DNA of 64,000 nucleotides from Bacillota bacterium (lineage in GTDB: Bacteria > Bacillota > UBA4882 > UBA8346). Below, piece after piece: positions 34,738-43,051 of the stretch. The position numbers and the translations under genes were made by a program. The stretch is from the NCBI GenBank assembly GCA_023402395.1, contig JAEYGI010000010.1:14434-78433 (forward strand), given 5' to 3'. The notes under the pieces were generated by a model. That model did no database searches. It worked only from the letters and a program-made list of their open reading frames with translations, and had not been told where the DNA came from. Each line of letters starts with the position of its first letter. Position 1 is the stretch's first letter.

Positions 34738-36282
34738 CTAAGGATTGGGTCCAAGCCTTTTTTTCGATTGCCGGACCCGATTCATGGCCCCGATAAATTG
34801 GGGGCGGTATTCCATATACCACCAGGGAGCCCTGAAAACGGTGTCCTTAATGTCCTGAAAGTTTAGCGAATATAAAGACGCCATATACGGCACGCCGAAG
34901 GAATGGATCGAAAACAGGTGGATTAACAGTCCGACCATGCCGAACAGATAGCCGTAAAAACCAATCAGGGTGGCCATAATCACCAGAACGAAGCGCAGGA
35001 TGATGACGGCTCCACTCAGGCTCGGGATCATCAGTCCGGTGACCGCGGTCAATCCGGCGACGATTACCATTGGAGCGCTGACAATGCGGGCTTCCACCGC
35101 CGCTTGGCCTATGATCAGCGCGCCGACGATGCTCAGGGCCTGCCCGATAATCATGGGCATCCGGACCCCCGCTTCTCTTAATATTTCGAACGCCAATCCC
35201 AGAATTAACAATTCAAAAATGGTTGGAAACGCCACCCCTTGCCGGGCCGCGGAAATGCTTAACAGCAGCGGAGTGGGAAGCATCTCCTGGTGAAAGGTGG
35301 TCAATGCCAGATAAAGAGCGGGGACGCTGATGGCGAAGATAAAGGCGGCAATCCGGATCCCCCGGCTGATCGAGGCGAAAAAGAAATTGAGATAATAATC
35401 GTCGTTGGCCTGAAAGTGCTCGATGAAGATATGCGGCAAGGTCAGCGCGACCGGGCTGCCGTCAAGCAGCAGGGCAATCCTTCCTTCCAACAGTTTCCCG
35501 GCCACAACGTCGGGCCTTTCGGTATTCCCTACCGTTTTAAAGGGTGAAAGCGGAGCGTCTTTAATGAACTCCACGATATAGCCCGTGTCCAATACCCCGT
35601 CGAGATCGATCCCGTTCAGCCGCTGTTCCAATTCGGCGAGGATCGCCGGGTTGGCCAGCCCCTCGATATAGCAGAGGCATGCCCTGGTATGGACGCGGGA
35701 GCCCAAAACCTTGAATTCGAACTTTAACTGATGCTGGGTATTGAGCTTCCGCCTGACCAGGGAAAGGTTTATCGGCAGCGATTCGGTGAACCCTTCCCTG
35801 GACCCGCGCAGCGCTTTCTCCCGTTCCGGCTCGGTAATGGCCCGGGTCTGCCATCCTTGGGAACTGATGACCAGAGCTTCCGCCACCCCGTCCAGCAGCA
35901 GAACAGTGTCGCCGTGGTTGAGGGCTTCCGTCAGTTGCTTGACGTCGGCGTTTTTTTTGACATTATTGGCCGGAATTACTTGAGTTTGTAAAATATCAAG
36001 CGGGTGACCGCTTTTTTTGGCCCAGACATGATTGATAACCGGCCCGATAATGGCTTCGTTGACAAGCTCCCGATCGACCATGCCGTCGATAAAAATGGCG
36101 CAGTATCGAAGTTCGGCGCCGTTTTGATTTTGAAAACGCCGGTAAACCACGGTAGCGTCATTTTTGAACAATTCGCGAAAGAGCGCCTCATTCTGCGCCA
36201 GGGATTCGGACAGGCGTTCCGTGTCGGCTGGCAGAGGCGGATTGGAATAATCCGGCCGGTTTTTTCGCGAGCGTTTGTACAA
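34738..36282 (-). CDS. Spore germination protein, GerAA type
   Basis: A 514-residue protein: a soluble N-terminal domain (about 1-290) with CAIFIDGMVDRELVNEAIIG and DTVLLLDGVAEALVISSQGW, then TERPDVVAGKLLEGRIALLL, then a membrane domain of about five segments with PTIFELLILGLAFEILREAG and RMPMIIGQALSIVGALIIGQ. These are standard GerA family marks. The TTG at 36282 has GGGGTG 8 nt upstream; a nearby ATG is out of frame. It is first in an operon with gerC and the small gene. Confidence 0.9.
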   Translation of the reverse strand: MYKRSRKNRPDYSNPPLPADTERLSESLAQNEALFRELFKNDATVVYRRFQNQNGAELRYCAIFIDGMVDRELVNEAIIGPVINHVWAKKSGHPLDILQTQVIPANNVKKNADVKQLTEALNHGDTVLLLDGVAEALVISSQGWQTRAITEPEREKALRGSREGFTESLPINLSLVRRKLNTQHQLKFEFKVLGSRVHTRACLCYIEGLANPAILAELEQRLNGIDLDGVLDTGYIVEFIKDAPLSPFKTVGNTERPDVVAGKLLEGRIALLLDGSPVALTLPHIFIEHFQANDDYYLNFFFASISRGIRIAAFIFAISVPALYLALTTFHQEMLPTPLLLSISAARQGVAFPTIFELLILGLAFEILREAGVRMPMIIGQALSIVGALIIGQAAVEARIVSAPMVIVAGLTAVTGLMIPSLSGAVIILRFVLVIMATLIGFYGYLFGMVGLLIHLFSIHSFGVPYMASLYSLNFQDIKDTVFRAPWWYMEYRPQFIGAMNRVRQSKKRLGPNP

Positions 36283-36531
36283 GCGCCATTCACCCCGATG
36301 TATTATCGGGATCGAGCGGGCAAATTATGTGCCGCTTTCACAATCAAGATGCAATATTTTAAATGTTATCTTCAATTGTCAAGTTAATTCCAAATGCCGG
36401 CGGCACGGTTCCCAATTTAGGTTGGCGCTAGAGAGCCTCCCGAACGGTGAACGGGTTCCGATCCTATCCCCGATGTTCACATATTGAAGATGGCCTTGGT
36501 TAAACTAGTGGGTGATAAAGGGGATGATCGT

Positions 36532-36975
36532 TTGAGGGATCGATTTACAAGAGGCTTTTTGGCGGGGATAATCGCGGGAGTGCCATCACTTATTTTTGCG
36601 TTGACCGTTTTTTGGCTGAACTGGACTACCTTGCGATGGGCCGATTTCGCCGCAATATTAATCTATGGCCGGAAAAGCATCACTCTTGGCGAAGAAGTTT
36701 TTTCCACCCTGGCGGTTTTCATGTTATGCGGGATTTTTGGGATCATTTTCGCTTTTTTTATCCCCAAAATATCCAGCGCCAATTTTTTGCTGAAAAGTTG
36801 GATTTTTGGGGTGCTGATTTGGTTTGCCGCGTTCATGGTGACGGTGTTATTTAAAGTCCCCGGACTGGTCATTATTCCCTTTAAAACCGCAGTCGCCAAT
36901 TTGGTCCAAGCCAGCATTTGGGGGTTTTCACTGGGGTATTGCCTCAGTTGGTTTGAAAACCGCTTAAAAACATGA
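36532..36975 (+). CDS. Four-segment membrane protein of unknown function
   Basis: A 147-residue membrane protein. Segments lie near residues 8-28 (GFLAGIIAGVPSLIFALTVF), 58-78, 86-106 and 115-135. The motif KVPGLVIIPFKTAVANLVQA is conserved in similar proteins I recall from sporulating anaerobes, without a known function. TTG 36532 is chosen because AAAGGGG lies 8 nt upstream; upstream TTG 36484 and ATG 36490 lack one. It is divergent from the gerA operon and could be sporulation-related by position only. Confidence 0.5.
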   Translation: MRDRFTRGFLAGIIAGVPSLIFALTVFWLNWTTLRWADFAAILIYGRKSITLGEEVFSTLAVFMLCGIFGIIFAFFIPKISSANFLLKSWIFGVLIWFAAFMVTVLFKVPGLVIIPFKTAVANLVQASIWGFSLGYCLSWFENRLKT

Positions 36976-37052
36976 TCACTGTTTGAGTATGCGGCAGGTG
37001 GGCTATGGTAGTTCGGGCATTGGCGGATATCAGATAAGGAAGATTAAAAAGT

Positions 37053-38117
37053 ATGAAAAAAATGTTGATCATTGGAGGAACTATTGGTTTCTTAATCCTA
37101 TTTTTTATTGGAAGTTATTTTTATACGAATCTGACCTATGATCAGAAGCCCATTAAAGAAATGTACCGGGCCGGTTACATTGAAAAAAAAGTTACATTGG
37201 ATGACGGAACGGTATTAAACTATGGCGAAGGGCCGGCTAATGGCAGACAAGCGCTCTTATTAATTCACGGCCAGGGAATGACCTGGGAAGATTATGCCAA
37301 GGTACTCCCGGAATTATCAAAAGATTTTCATGTTTTTGCGGTGGATTGCCATGGTCACGGGGAATCCTCGATGAATCCCGGGAAATATTCCGCACCAGCG
37401 ATGGGGCGGGATTTCATTTGGTTTATTGAAAATGTAATCCGGGAGCCGGTCATTGTTTCCGGACATTCTTCGGGCGGGCTGCTGACCGGTTGGCTGGCGG
37501 CTCATTCGGGGCCAAATATCCGTGGCATCGTCATCGAGGATGCGCCGTTTTTTGCTACGGAACCGGGCAAACGTGAAAATACCTATGCCTGGGTGGATGG
37601 GTTCAAGCTGTATCATGAGTTTACGCAACAAACCGAAGAAAGTGATTATTTCACTTATTACTTGAAACGAAGTTATTGGAAGAAGGTATTTGGCGAGAAA
37701 CTGTGGAGCCGGTTTTCGAAAGATGCCATTTCCTACCGGAATAAACATCCAAATGAGCCGGTAAAGGTATTTTATCTTCCGCCGGCCATCAATCGGATTT
37801 GGGAGGCAATGACTTATCCATATGACAGACGTTTTGGCGAAACCTTTTATACCTATTCCTGGTTTGAAGGTTTTGATCAAGCAGGGACGCTTTCGAAGAT
37901 CAACTGTCCGGCTATTTTTATTAAAGCAACCACCAGATATGATGACAACGGGATCCTCCTCGCCGCCTTAAGCGATGAGGATGCCAACCGTGTCAGGAAG
38001 CTTATTAAAGGGAGCAAGCGAATTGATCTTGAATCCGGTCATGATATCCATTATGAGCATCCCAAAGAATTTATTAAGATTTTGACTGAATTTTCGAATG
38101 GGCTACAGATGCGGTAA
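37053..38117 (+). CDS. Alpha/beta hydrolase with an N-terminal membrane anchor
   Basis: A 354-residue protein. One membrane segment at about 5-25 is followed by an alpha/beta hydrolase fold: oxyanion region LLIHGQGMTWEDY, VDCHGHGESS, the nucleophile elbow VSGHSSGGLL (Ser in G-H-S-S-G), and a His in LESGHDIHYEHP; the acid is probably in the LPPAINR to ATTRYDDNG region. The substrate is unknown, probably an ester or amide at the outer membrane face. The ATG is preceded by AAGGAAG. It is a single gene; array C begins right after it. Confidence 0.75.
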   Translation: MKKMLIIGGTIGFLILFFIGSYFYTNLTYDQKPIKEMYRAGYIEKKVTLDDGTVLNYGEGPANGRQALLLIHGQGMTWEDYAKVLPELSKDFHVFAVDCHGHGESSMNPGKYSAPAMGRDFIWFIENVIREPVIVSGHSSGGLLTGWLAAHSGPNIRGIVIEDAPFFATEPGKRENTYAWVDGFKLYHEFTQQTEESDYFTYYLKRSYWKKVFGEKLWSRFSKDAISYRNKHPNEPVKVFYLPPAINRIWEAMTYPYDRRFGETFYTYSWFEGFDQAGTLSKINCPAIFIKATTRYDDNGILLAALSDEDANRVRKLIKGSKRIDLESGHDIHYEHPKEFIKILTEFSNGLQMR

Positions 38118-38131
38118 TTGATTGAGCGGGA

Positions 38132-38570
38132 GTCGGATCAGTTGTAGCAAGACCGGCCATATCAGGAGCGCGTATCGCTACAACAGTAGCAACAGGCGCC
38201 ACTAATGGGGGCGGGGCCGCTCCAACAGGAGCGGGACCGGCTTCAATTGGGGGAAGGGCCGCTTCAGATGAAGCAAGTGTCGCTTCAGTTGGAAATATTG
38301 GAGCTCCATTTGAAGAAATAGTTCCTTCAGTTGGAAATATTAGAAAATCATTTGAAGGAAGAGTTGCTCCAGATCGAAATATTGGAGGATCATTTGAAGG
38401 AAGAGTTCCTTCAGTTGGGGGAAGTGTTCCTCCTTTTGAAGCGGCTGTTCCTTCAGTTGAAGGAAGTGTTCCTCCAGAACGAAAAAGTGTTGCTTCAGTT
38501 GGAGCGATACTTTTTTCATATGGATATGGTGTTGCTTCAGTTGGAGCGGGTGCCGCTCCGGATGATCGGG
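38132..38570. repeat. 21-bp periodic array C (about 21 units), interrupted by a MITE
   Basis: Strict 21-bp blocks, for example at 38279, 38300, 38321, 38342, 38363, 38384, 38405, 38426, 38447, 38468, 38489, 38510 and 38531, with the core GTTCCTTCAGTTGGAG. Both strands are open because a 21-bp period keeps frame; the apparent heptad proteins are not real genes. The array resumes at 38998-39060 after MITE copy 3. Confidence 0.85.
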
Positions 38571-38997
38571 CAATGTCAGCAAGCTATCCTGTAAGTATTT
38601 GGGAAATCGATAATGTTGTCAAAATTTACACCTCCCGGCGTTCTCCATCCGTGGACGCCGGAACTTGAGCCTTCCTGGCTCTGGTCCCCTTCCCCTCCCC
38701 GATGCGGCGGTCCGATGGAGATTTTCGGCGGGGAGGGGCGATTCGCTGGAAACGTTGGTCTATTTGGTCGGTGAAATCAATGAAGTCGGATTTTGGGCAT
38801 CAATGCTTTCTGGACAGGGACTGCTTCGAAGCATCAGCGGAGTGGAAACTTGAGTTTCCAGCGATCCATCCCTCCCCGTTTGAGTAGCCCACGACAATGA
38901 CAACATCGGGGAGGGAGCGGGGGAGAGGTAGGATTTTCGGCCGGCTTAATTGGCAAAGATCATTTCTAAATATTGTAACTATCACTTGTTGACATTG
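38571..38997. mobile_element. MITE-like element, copy 3 (427 bp) with an exact 11-bp target duplication
   Basis: Terminal inverted repeats CAATGTCAGCAAG and CTTGTTGACATTG. GGATGATCGGG stands on both sides (38560-38570 and 38998-39008). The interior is closely related to copy 4: AATTTACACCTCCCGGCG, ACGCCGGAACTTGAGCC and the GGGGAGGGGCGATTCGC block. It has no coding capacity. Confidence 0.85.
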
Positions 38998-39271
38998 GGA
39001 TGATCGGGGAGCCGGATCATTTGGAGCGGGGGGATTTGGAGGTGGGGGAGGTGTCTGAACCGCTGACATTCTTTCCGGCTTGCCGTCTGAGTATTTTACA
39101 ATAATACCGATCTGGGAATCGCTACGAAGGAAAAATATGGCCCTTGTCGAAAGAATATCAGGATTGGCCCTTGACATGAATACGTCTCTCATTAATTTTA
39201 TAATACTAAAGGGAAAAGCGCTGCCCCGGCTCGGGAAATTGGATGGAAAAAGGGTTAGCGAGGAGGATACC

Positions 39272-40471
39272 ATGAAAATTGAAACGATTCGGGTTCAGAA
39301 TTTTAAAGCGCTGCAGGATATCGAAGTCAAAAATATTCCCGACCTCTCAATTAATGTGGGAGCGAATGGAAGTGGCAAGAGTACTTTTTTCGACGTCTTT
39401 GGCTTTTTGAAAGACTGTCTGACATTCAACGTAACCCGGGCGATGCAAAGCCGAGGCGGATATTCGGAACTGGTTTCGCGCGGCCGGGCCGGGGAAGATA
39501 TCGTCCTGGAAATTCAATACCGGATGCAGATCACCGGAAAAGAACGGCTGGTCACCTATAGGTTGGAACTAGGAGTGGATGAAAAGGGAAAGCCGTGCGT
39601 CAAACGGGAGATTCTCCGTTACAAACGCGGCGCATCGGGTTCGCCTTTTCACTTTCTCGACTTTCGAATGGGCCAGGGCTATGCCATTTCCAACGAGGAA
39701 GATTTTGATAAAACCGATGAGGAATTGAATCGAGACAATCAGGTTTTGGAACGGGCCGATATTCTGGCTGTCAAGGGGCTCGGCCAATTTCAGCGGTTTA
39801 AGGCGGCGAACGCGTTCCGGCAACTGATCGAGGGATGGCATGTATCCGATTTTCATATCGAGATGGCGCGCGGTAGCAAAGATGCGGCCGCATATGCCGA
39901 TCATTTGTCGGTCACCGGCGATAATCTGCAAGTGGTGGCCAAAAACTTGTATGATAATTATCCCGAAATTTTCGCCATCATTCTTGATAAAATGAAACGG
40001 AGAGTTCCAGGGATCGGAGACATTATCCCCGAACCGACGCTGGACGGCAAATTGCTGCTGAAGTTCAAGGACGGATCGTTTAAAGATCCGTTCATCGACC
40101 GGTATGTATCCGATGGCACCATTAAGATGTTTACCTACTTGGTGTTACTTTACGATCCAGAACCTCATCCGCTGTTGTGCATTGAAGAGCCGGAAAACCA
40201 ACTCTACCCCAAACTACTCTGGGAGTTGGTGGAGGAGTTCCGGGATTATGCCCGGCGCGGCGAAGGGGGTCAGGTTTTTATCTCCACCCATTCTCCGGAT
40301 TTATTGAATGCGGCCCGGCTCGAGGAGGTATTCTGGCTGGTGAAGGTGGACGGCTATACCCAGATCAGGCGGGCGAAGGACGACCCGCAGATCGCGGCCT
40401 ATATGGCCGAAGGTGATCAACTGGGGTATCTGTGGAAGGAAGGGTTTTTTAAGGGGGCGGACCCCGTATGA
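39272..40471 (+). CDS. AAA_21/OLD-like ATPase
   Basis: A 399-residue ABC-type ATPase of the AAA_15/AAA_21 group. It starts MKIETIRVQNFKALQDI, Walker A is GANGSGKST (about 30-38), the Walker B region is LLCIEEPENQLYPKLLWELV, and the distal motif is VFISTHSPDLLNA. Proteins of this group form OLD nucleases, AbiL, PARIS and similar anti-phage systems when paired with a TOPRIM-like partner. ATG 39272 has AGGAGGA upstream. The stop overlaps the next start (ATGA), so the two products probably act together. No transmembrane part. Confidence 0.85.
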   Translation: MKIETIRVQNFKALQDIEVKNIPDLSINVGANGSGKSTFFDVFGFLKDCLTFNVTRAMQSRGGYSELVSRGRAGEDIVLEIQYRMQITGKERLVTYRLELGVDEKGKPCVKREILRYKRGASGSPFHFLDFRMGQGYAISNEEDFDKTDEELNRDNQVLERADILAVKGLGQFQRFKAANAFRQLIEGWHVSDFHIEMARGSKDAAAYADHLSVTGDNLQVVAKNLYDNYPEIFAIILDKMKRRVPGIGDIIPEPTLDGKLLLKFKDGSFKDPFIDRYVSDGTIKMFTYLVLLYDPEPHPLLCIEEPENQLYPKLLWELVEEFRDYARRGEGGQVFISTHSPDLLNAARLEEVFWLVKVDGYTQIRRAKDDPQIAAYMAEGDQLGYLWKEGFFKGADPV

Positions 40472-41028
40472 CCGAATTGGTGTTTTTGCTCGAAGAACCG
40501 TCGGCCACCGCAATGCTGGAAGGGCTGTTGCCGCGCCTGCTGCCGGAGGGGGTGACGGTTCGAACGATTGTGTTCGAGGGGAAACAGGACTTGGAAAAAC
40601 GAGTGGTCAAGCGGTTGCGCGGTTACTTGAATCCCGACGCCAAGTTCGTAATTTTGCGGGACAAGGATGCCGCCGATTGTCTGGCGTTAAAGGACAATCT
40701 GCGCCGGAAATGCATTGAGGCGGGCCGGCCCGATACGCTGATCCGGATCGCTTGTCACGAGCTTGAAAGCTGGTATCTGGCTGATCTGGCGGCGGTGGAG
40801 AAAGGCTTGAATATCAGAGGATTGGCTGAAAGCCAGCAAAAGCAATGGTTCAGGAGTCCGGACGATCTGCCCAACCCGGTCGATGTTTTACAAAAAGTGG
40901 CGCCGTTGTATCAAAAATTAAGCGGCTCCCGCGCCATCGGCCGGCATCTTAATTTGGACAATGACCGCTCCAAGAGTTTTCGAAACTTTGTCGCCGGGGT
41001 TCGACGGTTAATGGCCGTGGGGGAATGA
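40468..41028 (+). CDS. DUF4276 family protein, TOPRIM-like partner of the ATPase
   Basis: A 186-residue protein. Conserved segments are ELVFLLEEPSATAMLEGLLP (acidic residue at the end of strand 1), FVILRDKDAADC (D-x-D) and IACHELESWYLAD, in the order expected of DUF4276, which resembles a TOPRIM nuclease fold. It overlaps the ATPase stop by 4 nt. A two-gene ATPase/TOPRIM unit is the layout of OLD-family and PARIS-type immunity; whether this particular pair is defensive is inference. A terminator at 41122-41147 follows. Confidence 0.8.
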   Translation: MTELVFLLEEPSATAMLEGLLPRLLPEGVTVRTIVFEGKQDLEKRVVKRLRGYLNPDAKFVILRDKDAADCLALKDNLRRKCIEAGRPDTLIRIACHELESWYLADLAAVEKGLNIRGLAESQQKQWFRSPDDLPNPVDVLQKVAPLYQKLSGSRAIGRHLNLDNDRSKSFRNFVAGVRRLMAVGE

Positions 41029-41121
41029 TGGGGATTATTAAAGACCACCCCCTCTTCCTTTCTTATCAATTTTGGCAAGAGCTTATCCCGAAGTTTTTCA
41101 AATGTTTGATTCAATAAAAAG

Positions 41122-41147
41122 AAAGAAGGGCTTTCACCCTTCTTTTT
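41122..41147. terminator. Bidirectional terminator between DUF4276 and RHH genes
   Basis: AAAGAAGGG, 6-nt loop, CCCTTCTTTTT. It overlaps the last codons of the minus-strand RHH gene. Confidence 0.8.
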
Positions 41148-41313
41148 CCGTCTCAATCCTGCCGTATTCCTTCTCATACTCCAAAACGCATTGTTCAATC
41201 AAAAACTCGATCTGTCCATTCAGCGATCGTTTGTTTTTATCCGCGATTATCCTGATCTTATCATAAAGTTGGTCTTCAATCCTCAGCGTGAAGACTCGTT
41301 TTTCCCCGCTCAT
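41134..41313 (-). CDS. Small ribbon-helix-helix (Arc/CopG-like) DNA-binding protein
   Basis: A 59-residue protein. It has an N-terminal strand (KRVFTLRIEDQLYDKI) and two helices (IRIIADKNKRSLNGQIEFLI), the RHH pattern. ATG 41313 is chosen because GGGAG lies about 9 nt upstream; an ATG three codons earlier would sit on the ribosome binding site. It is divergent from the DUF6809-like gene at 41476. TGATGTCA (41333-41340) and TGACATCA (41381-41388) flank the promoters, a likely operator pair for autoregulation and control of that gene. Confidence 0.8.
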   Translation of the reverse strand: MSGEKRVFTLRIEDQLYDKIRIIADKNKRSLNGQIEFLIEQCVLEYEKEYGRIETEKEG

Positions 41314-41332
41314 CAGTAGCATCTCCCGTTTG

Positions 41333-41408
41333 TGATGTCAGTATTATAGCATAATGAAATTATTGAATATACTTTCTAATTGACATCAAAATGATATCAT
41401 TATATAAT
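41333..41408 (+). promoter_or_regulatory. Divergent promoter region with an RHH operator candidate
   Basis: Plus strand: TTGACA (41380-41385), 17-bp spacer, TATAAT (41403-41408). The minus-strand -10 is TATAAT (41348-41343). Inverted copies of TGATGTCA (41333-41340, 41381-41388) overlap the two promoters. Confidence 0.65.
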
Positions 41409-41475
41409 ATTGCTGTTCCCAGAAAATTGAAAACAGCAATTTTGCGTTGATAATAATTTAAAAAGGAGCCGTCTC

Positions 41476-41847
41476 ATGTCGCAATCCCCCCAGCCCGAAC
41501 TCGAACCCATGGCCTACTACCTGGACTACCTGGTCATGGAACGGGTCGCCGAATTCAGCGATAAAATCCTGACGAACGCCCCGCAATTTCAAACGACCCG
41601 CGCCGAAATGGACAAATTCCTGAAGAACCTCGAAAACATGCTCCCCGCTCCGGGCAGCGCGTTAGTCCTGACCGCCATCAACGAAACCGCCTCAGTCCTG
41701 GCGATCCGTTGCCAGGAACTGATCTACCGCCGCGGCCTCGAAGACGGAGCGGAACTGATTCGGCTCCTGTCCCGCAGCGCCCGGGAAGAGATCCAAAACC
41801 GGAACCAAAACCAGGATCCGGGGGATCAAACCGACTCCAAGGATTAG
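41476..41847 (+). CDS. Small DUF6809-like protein, paralogue 3
   Basis: A 123-residue paralogue of the protein at 46-438. They are nearly identical in YLDYLVMERVAEFS and in ELIYRRGLEDGAELIRLLSR, and differ mainly in the middle (LTNAPQFQTTRAEMDKFLKN) and the acidic tail. AAAAGGAG precedes the ATG. A strong promoter lies at 41380-41408, divergent from the RHH regulator, which probably controls it. The function is unknown; strong sequence conservation between paralogues 40 kb apart suggests a recent duplication or active maintenance. Confidence 0.7.
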   Translation: MSQSPQPELEPMAYYLDYLVMERVAEFSDKILTNAPQFQTTRAEMDKFLKNLENMLPAPGSALVLTAINETASVLAIRCQELIYRRGLEDGAELIRLLSRSAREEIQNRNQNQDPGDQTDSKD

Positions 41848-41860
41848 GAGGGGGTTTTTA

Positions 41861-41918
41861 ATGTCCAAAATGGGGTAAAATCCCCTGGCTTTAATCCGAA
41901 ACCTTTAGGTGAAAAAAA
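41861..41918. repeat. Short triple-hairpin repeat R, copy 1
   Basis: About 58 bp, repeated at 63874-63936. Both copies contain three small consecutive stems: GGGG/CCCC (or CCCT), GGC/GCC-like and ACC/GGT around TTA. The order and spacing are the same, from ATGTC...AAAATGGGG to CGAAACCTTTAGGT. Directly downstream of the small gene at 41476. Confidence 0.65.
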
Positions 41919-41978
41919 TTGGAATCAAAAGATCTGATGTCGGGCTTGACCTATCCTCCAGATCTTTCCCTGAGAAGG

Positions 41979-42409
41979 CAATGTCAACAAGCTATACTGT
42001 AAGTATTTGGGAAGGAATCAGTTAATAACGTAGCCAAAATTCAAACCTCCCGGCGTTCTCCATCCGTGGACGCCGGAACTTGAGCCTTCCTGGCTCTGGT
42101 CTCCCCTCTCCTCCCCGATGCGGCGATTTTGGCGGGAAGGTTCGGCGGGGAGGGGTGATTCGCCGGAAACGGTGGCCTAATGTGCCAGTGAAATCAATGA
42201 AGTCGGATTTTGGGCATAATGCCTTTCTGGATACAGACTGCTTCTAAGCATCAGCGGAATGGAAGCCTGAGTTTCCAGCGATTCATCCCTCCCCGTTGAG
42301 TGGACCTCCGGAATGACAACACCGGGGAGGGAGCGAGAGGTAGGATTTTCGGCCGGCTTAATTGGCAAAGATCATTTCTAATTATTGTAACTATCACTTG
42401 TTGACATTG
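41979..42409. mobile_element. MITE-like element, copy 4 (431 bp)
   Basis: Ends CAATGTCAACAAG and CTTGTTGACATTG are exact inverted repeats of 13 bp. The flanks CCCTGAGAAGG and CCCTGTAAGGG agree at 8 of 11 positions, a decayed target duplication. Interior blocks are shared with copy 3 in the same orientation. Confidence 0.85.
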
Positions 42410-42605
42410 CCCTGTAAGGGAAGAGCGAGAGATAGGTCTGTCCCAGATTAGGAATTCCCAGATAGAACCATGAAGGTGTTGGGAAATTTTAAGCTACTTC
42501 AGCAGCTTTCCCAACTCATCTGCTTCAGCAGGTGGTAGTTGAGTTGTCCTGAATCAATGTGAAGTCAAATCGTCATTGTAGGGGTGAGCATCTTCAGCCA
42601 TTCGA

Positions 42606-42767
42606 AAACTGTCCGGCGCTTCGCTTTCACAGCGCCGGGATGAGTCTTGCCGGACCGTGATCAAGGACGTTAAGGCGCGGGCCGGATGCCGTAGCGCCTG
42701 ATTCGATGTACGGTGAGTACCGGACTGACCGAGCAACGACGAAATCCGACGCTTTTCACGGCGCAAC
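42606..42767. repeat. Dispersed intergenic repeat, family A
   Basis: Left block from AACTGTCCGGCG to GATGAGTCTTGCCGGA and right block from CGATGTACGGTGAGTACCGG to CACGGCGCAAC match 3770-3964 almost base for base, with a different and shorter middle. No coding capacity is convincing. Confidence 0.7.
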
Positions 42768-42952
42768 GGATCAAACATGGGGAATGGGGAAGAACTTGAG
42801 GTTCCGTGAGCGACAAGGAAGTTACGAAATAAAGATTCGAAGAAGCTTAAAACAAAGAACGGAATCGACTCGCGATCATGCCTTAATCACAAAGTATCTC
42901 CAAAGCAGAAGGTGCGAACTTGGACATGTTCCATACGCCTATCCTTTTCATA

Positions 42953-42996
42953 AAATGTACAAACACACCACCTGAAATGTACAAACACACACCTGA
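42953..42996 (+). promoter_or_regulatory. Tandem direct repeat upstream of the oxalate decarboxylase gene
   Basis: AAATGTACAAACACAC occurs at 42953 and 42975, 22 bp apart, each with the palindrome TGTACA. It lies about 60-100 bp before the ribosome binding site, a candidate regulator-binding array. Confidence 0.5.
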
Positions 42997-43051
42997 TCGC
43001 TTGAACGCGGCGTATGATACCAAAATTCCTAAAAACACTGGAGGAATTTTA

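Noticed and set aside
38331..38594. Heptad-like open frames on both strands (LKEEFLQ repeats)
   Set aside because: They are produced by the 21-bp period of array C, which keeps all frames open; there is no ribosome binding site, and a MITE cuts the end.
38641..38997. Repeated CTCCCC/GGGGAG blocks as a possible CRISPR-like or rho-type array
   Set aside because: Not a repeat-spacer array; these are internal inverted repeats of the MITE family.
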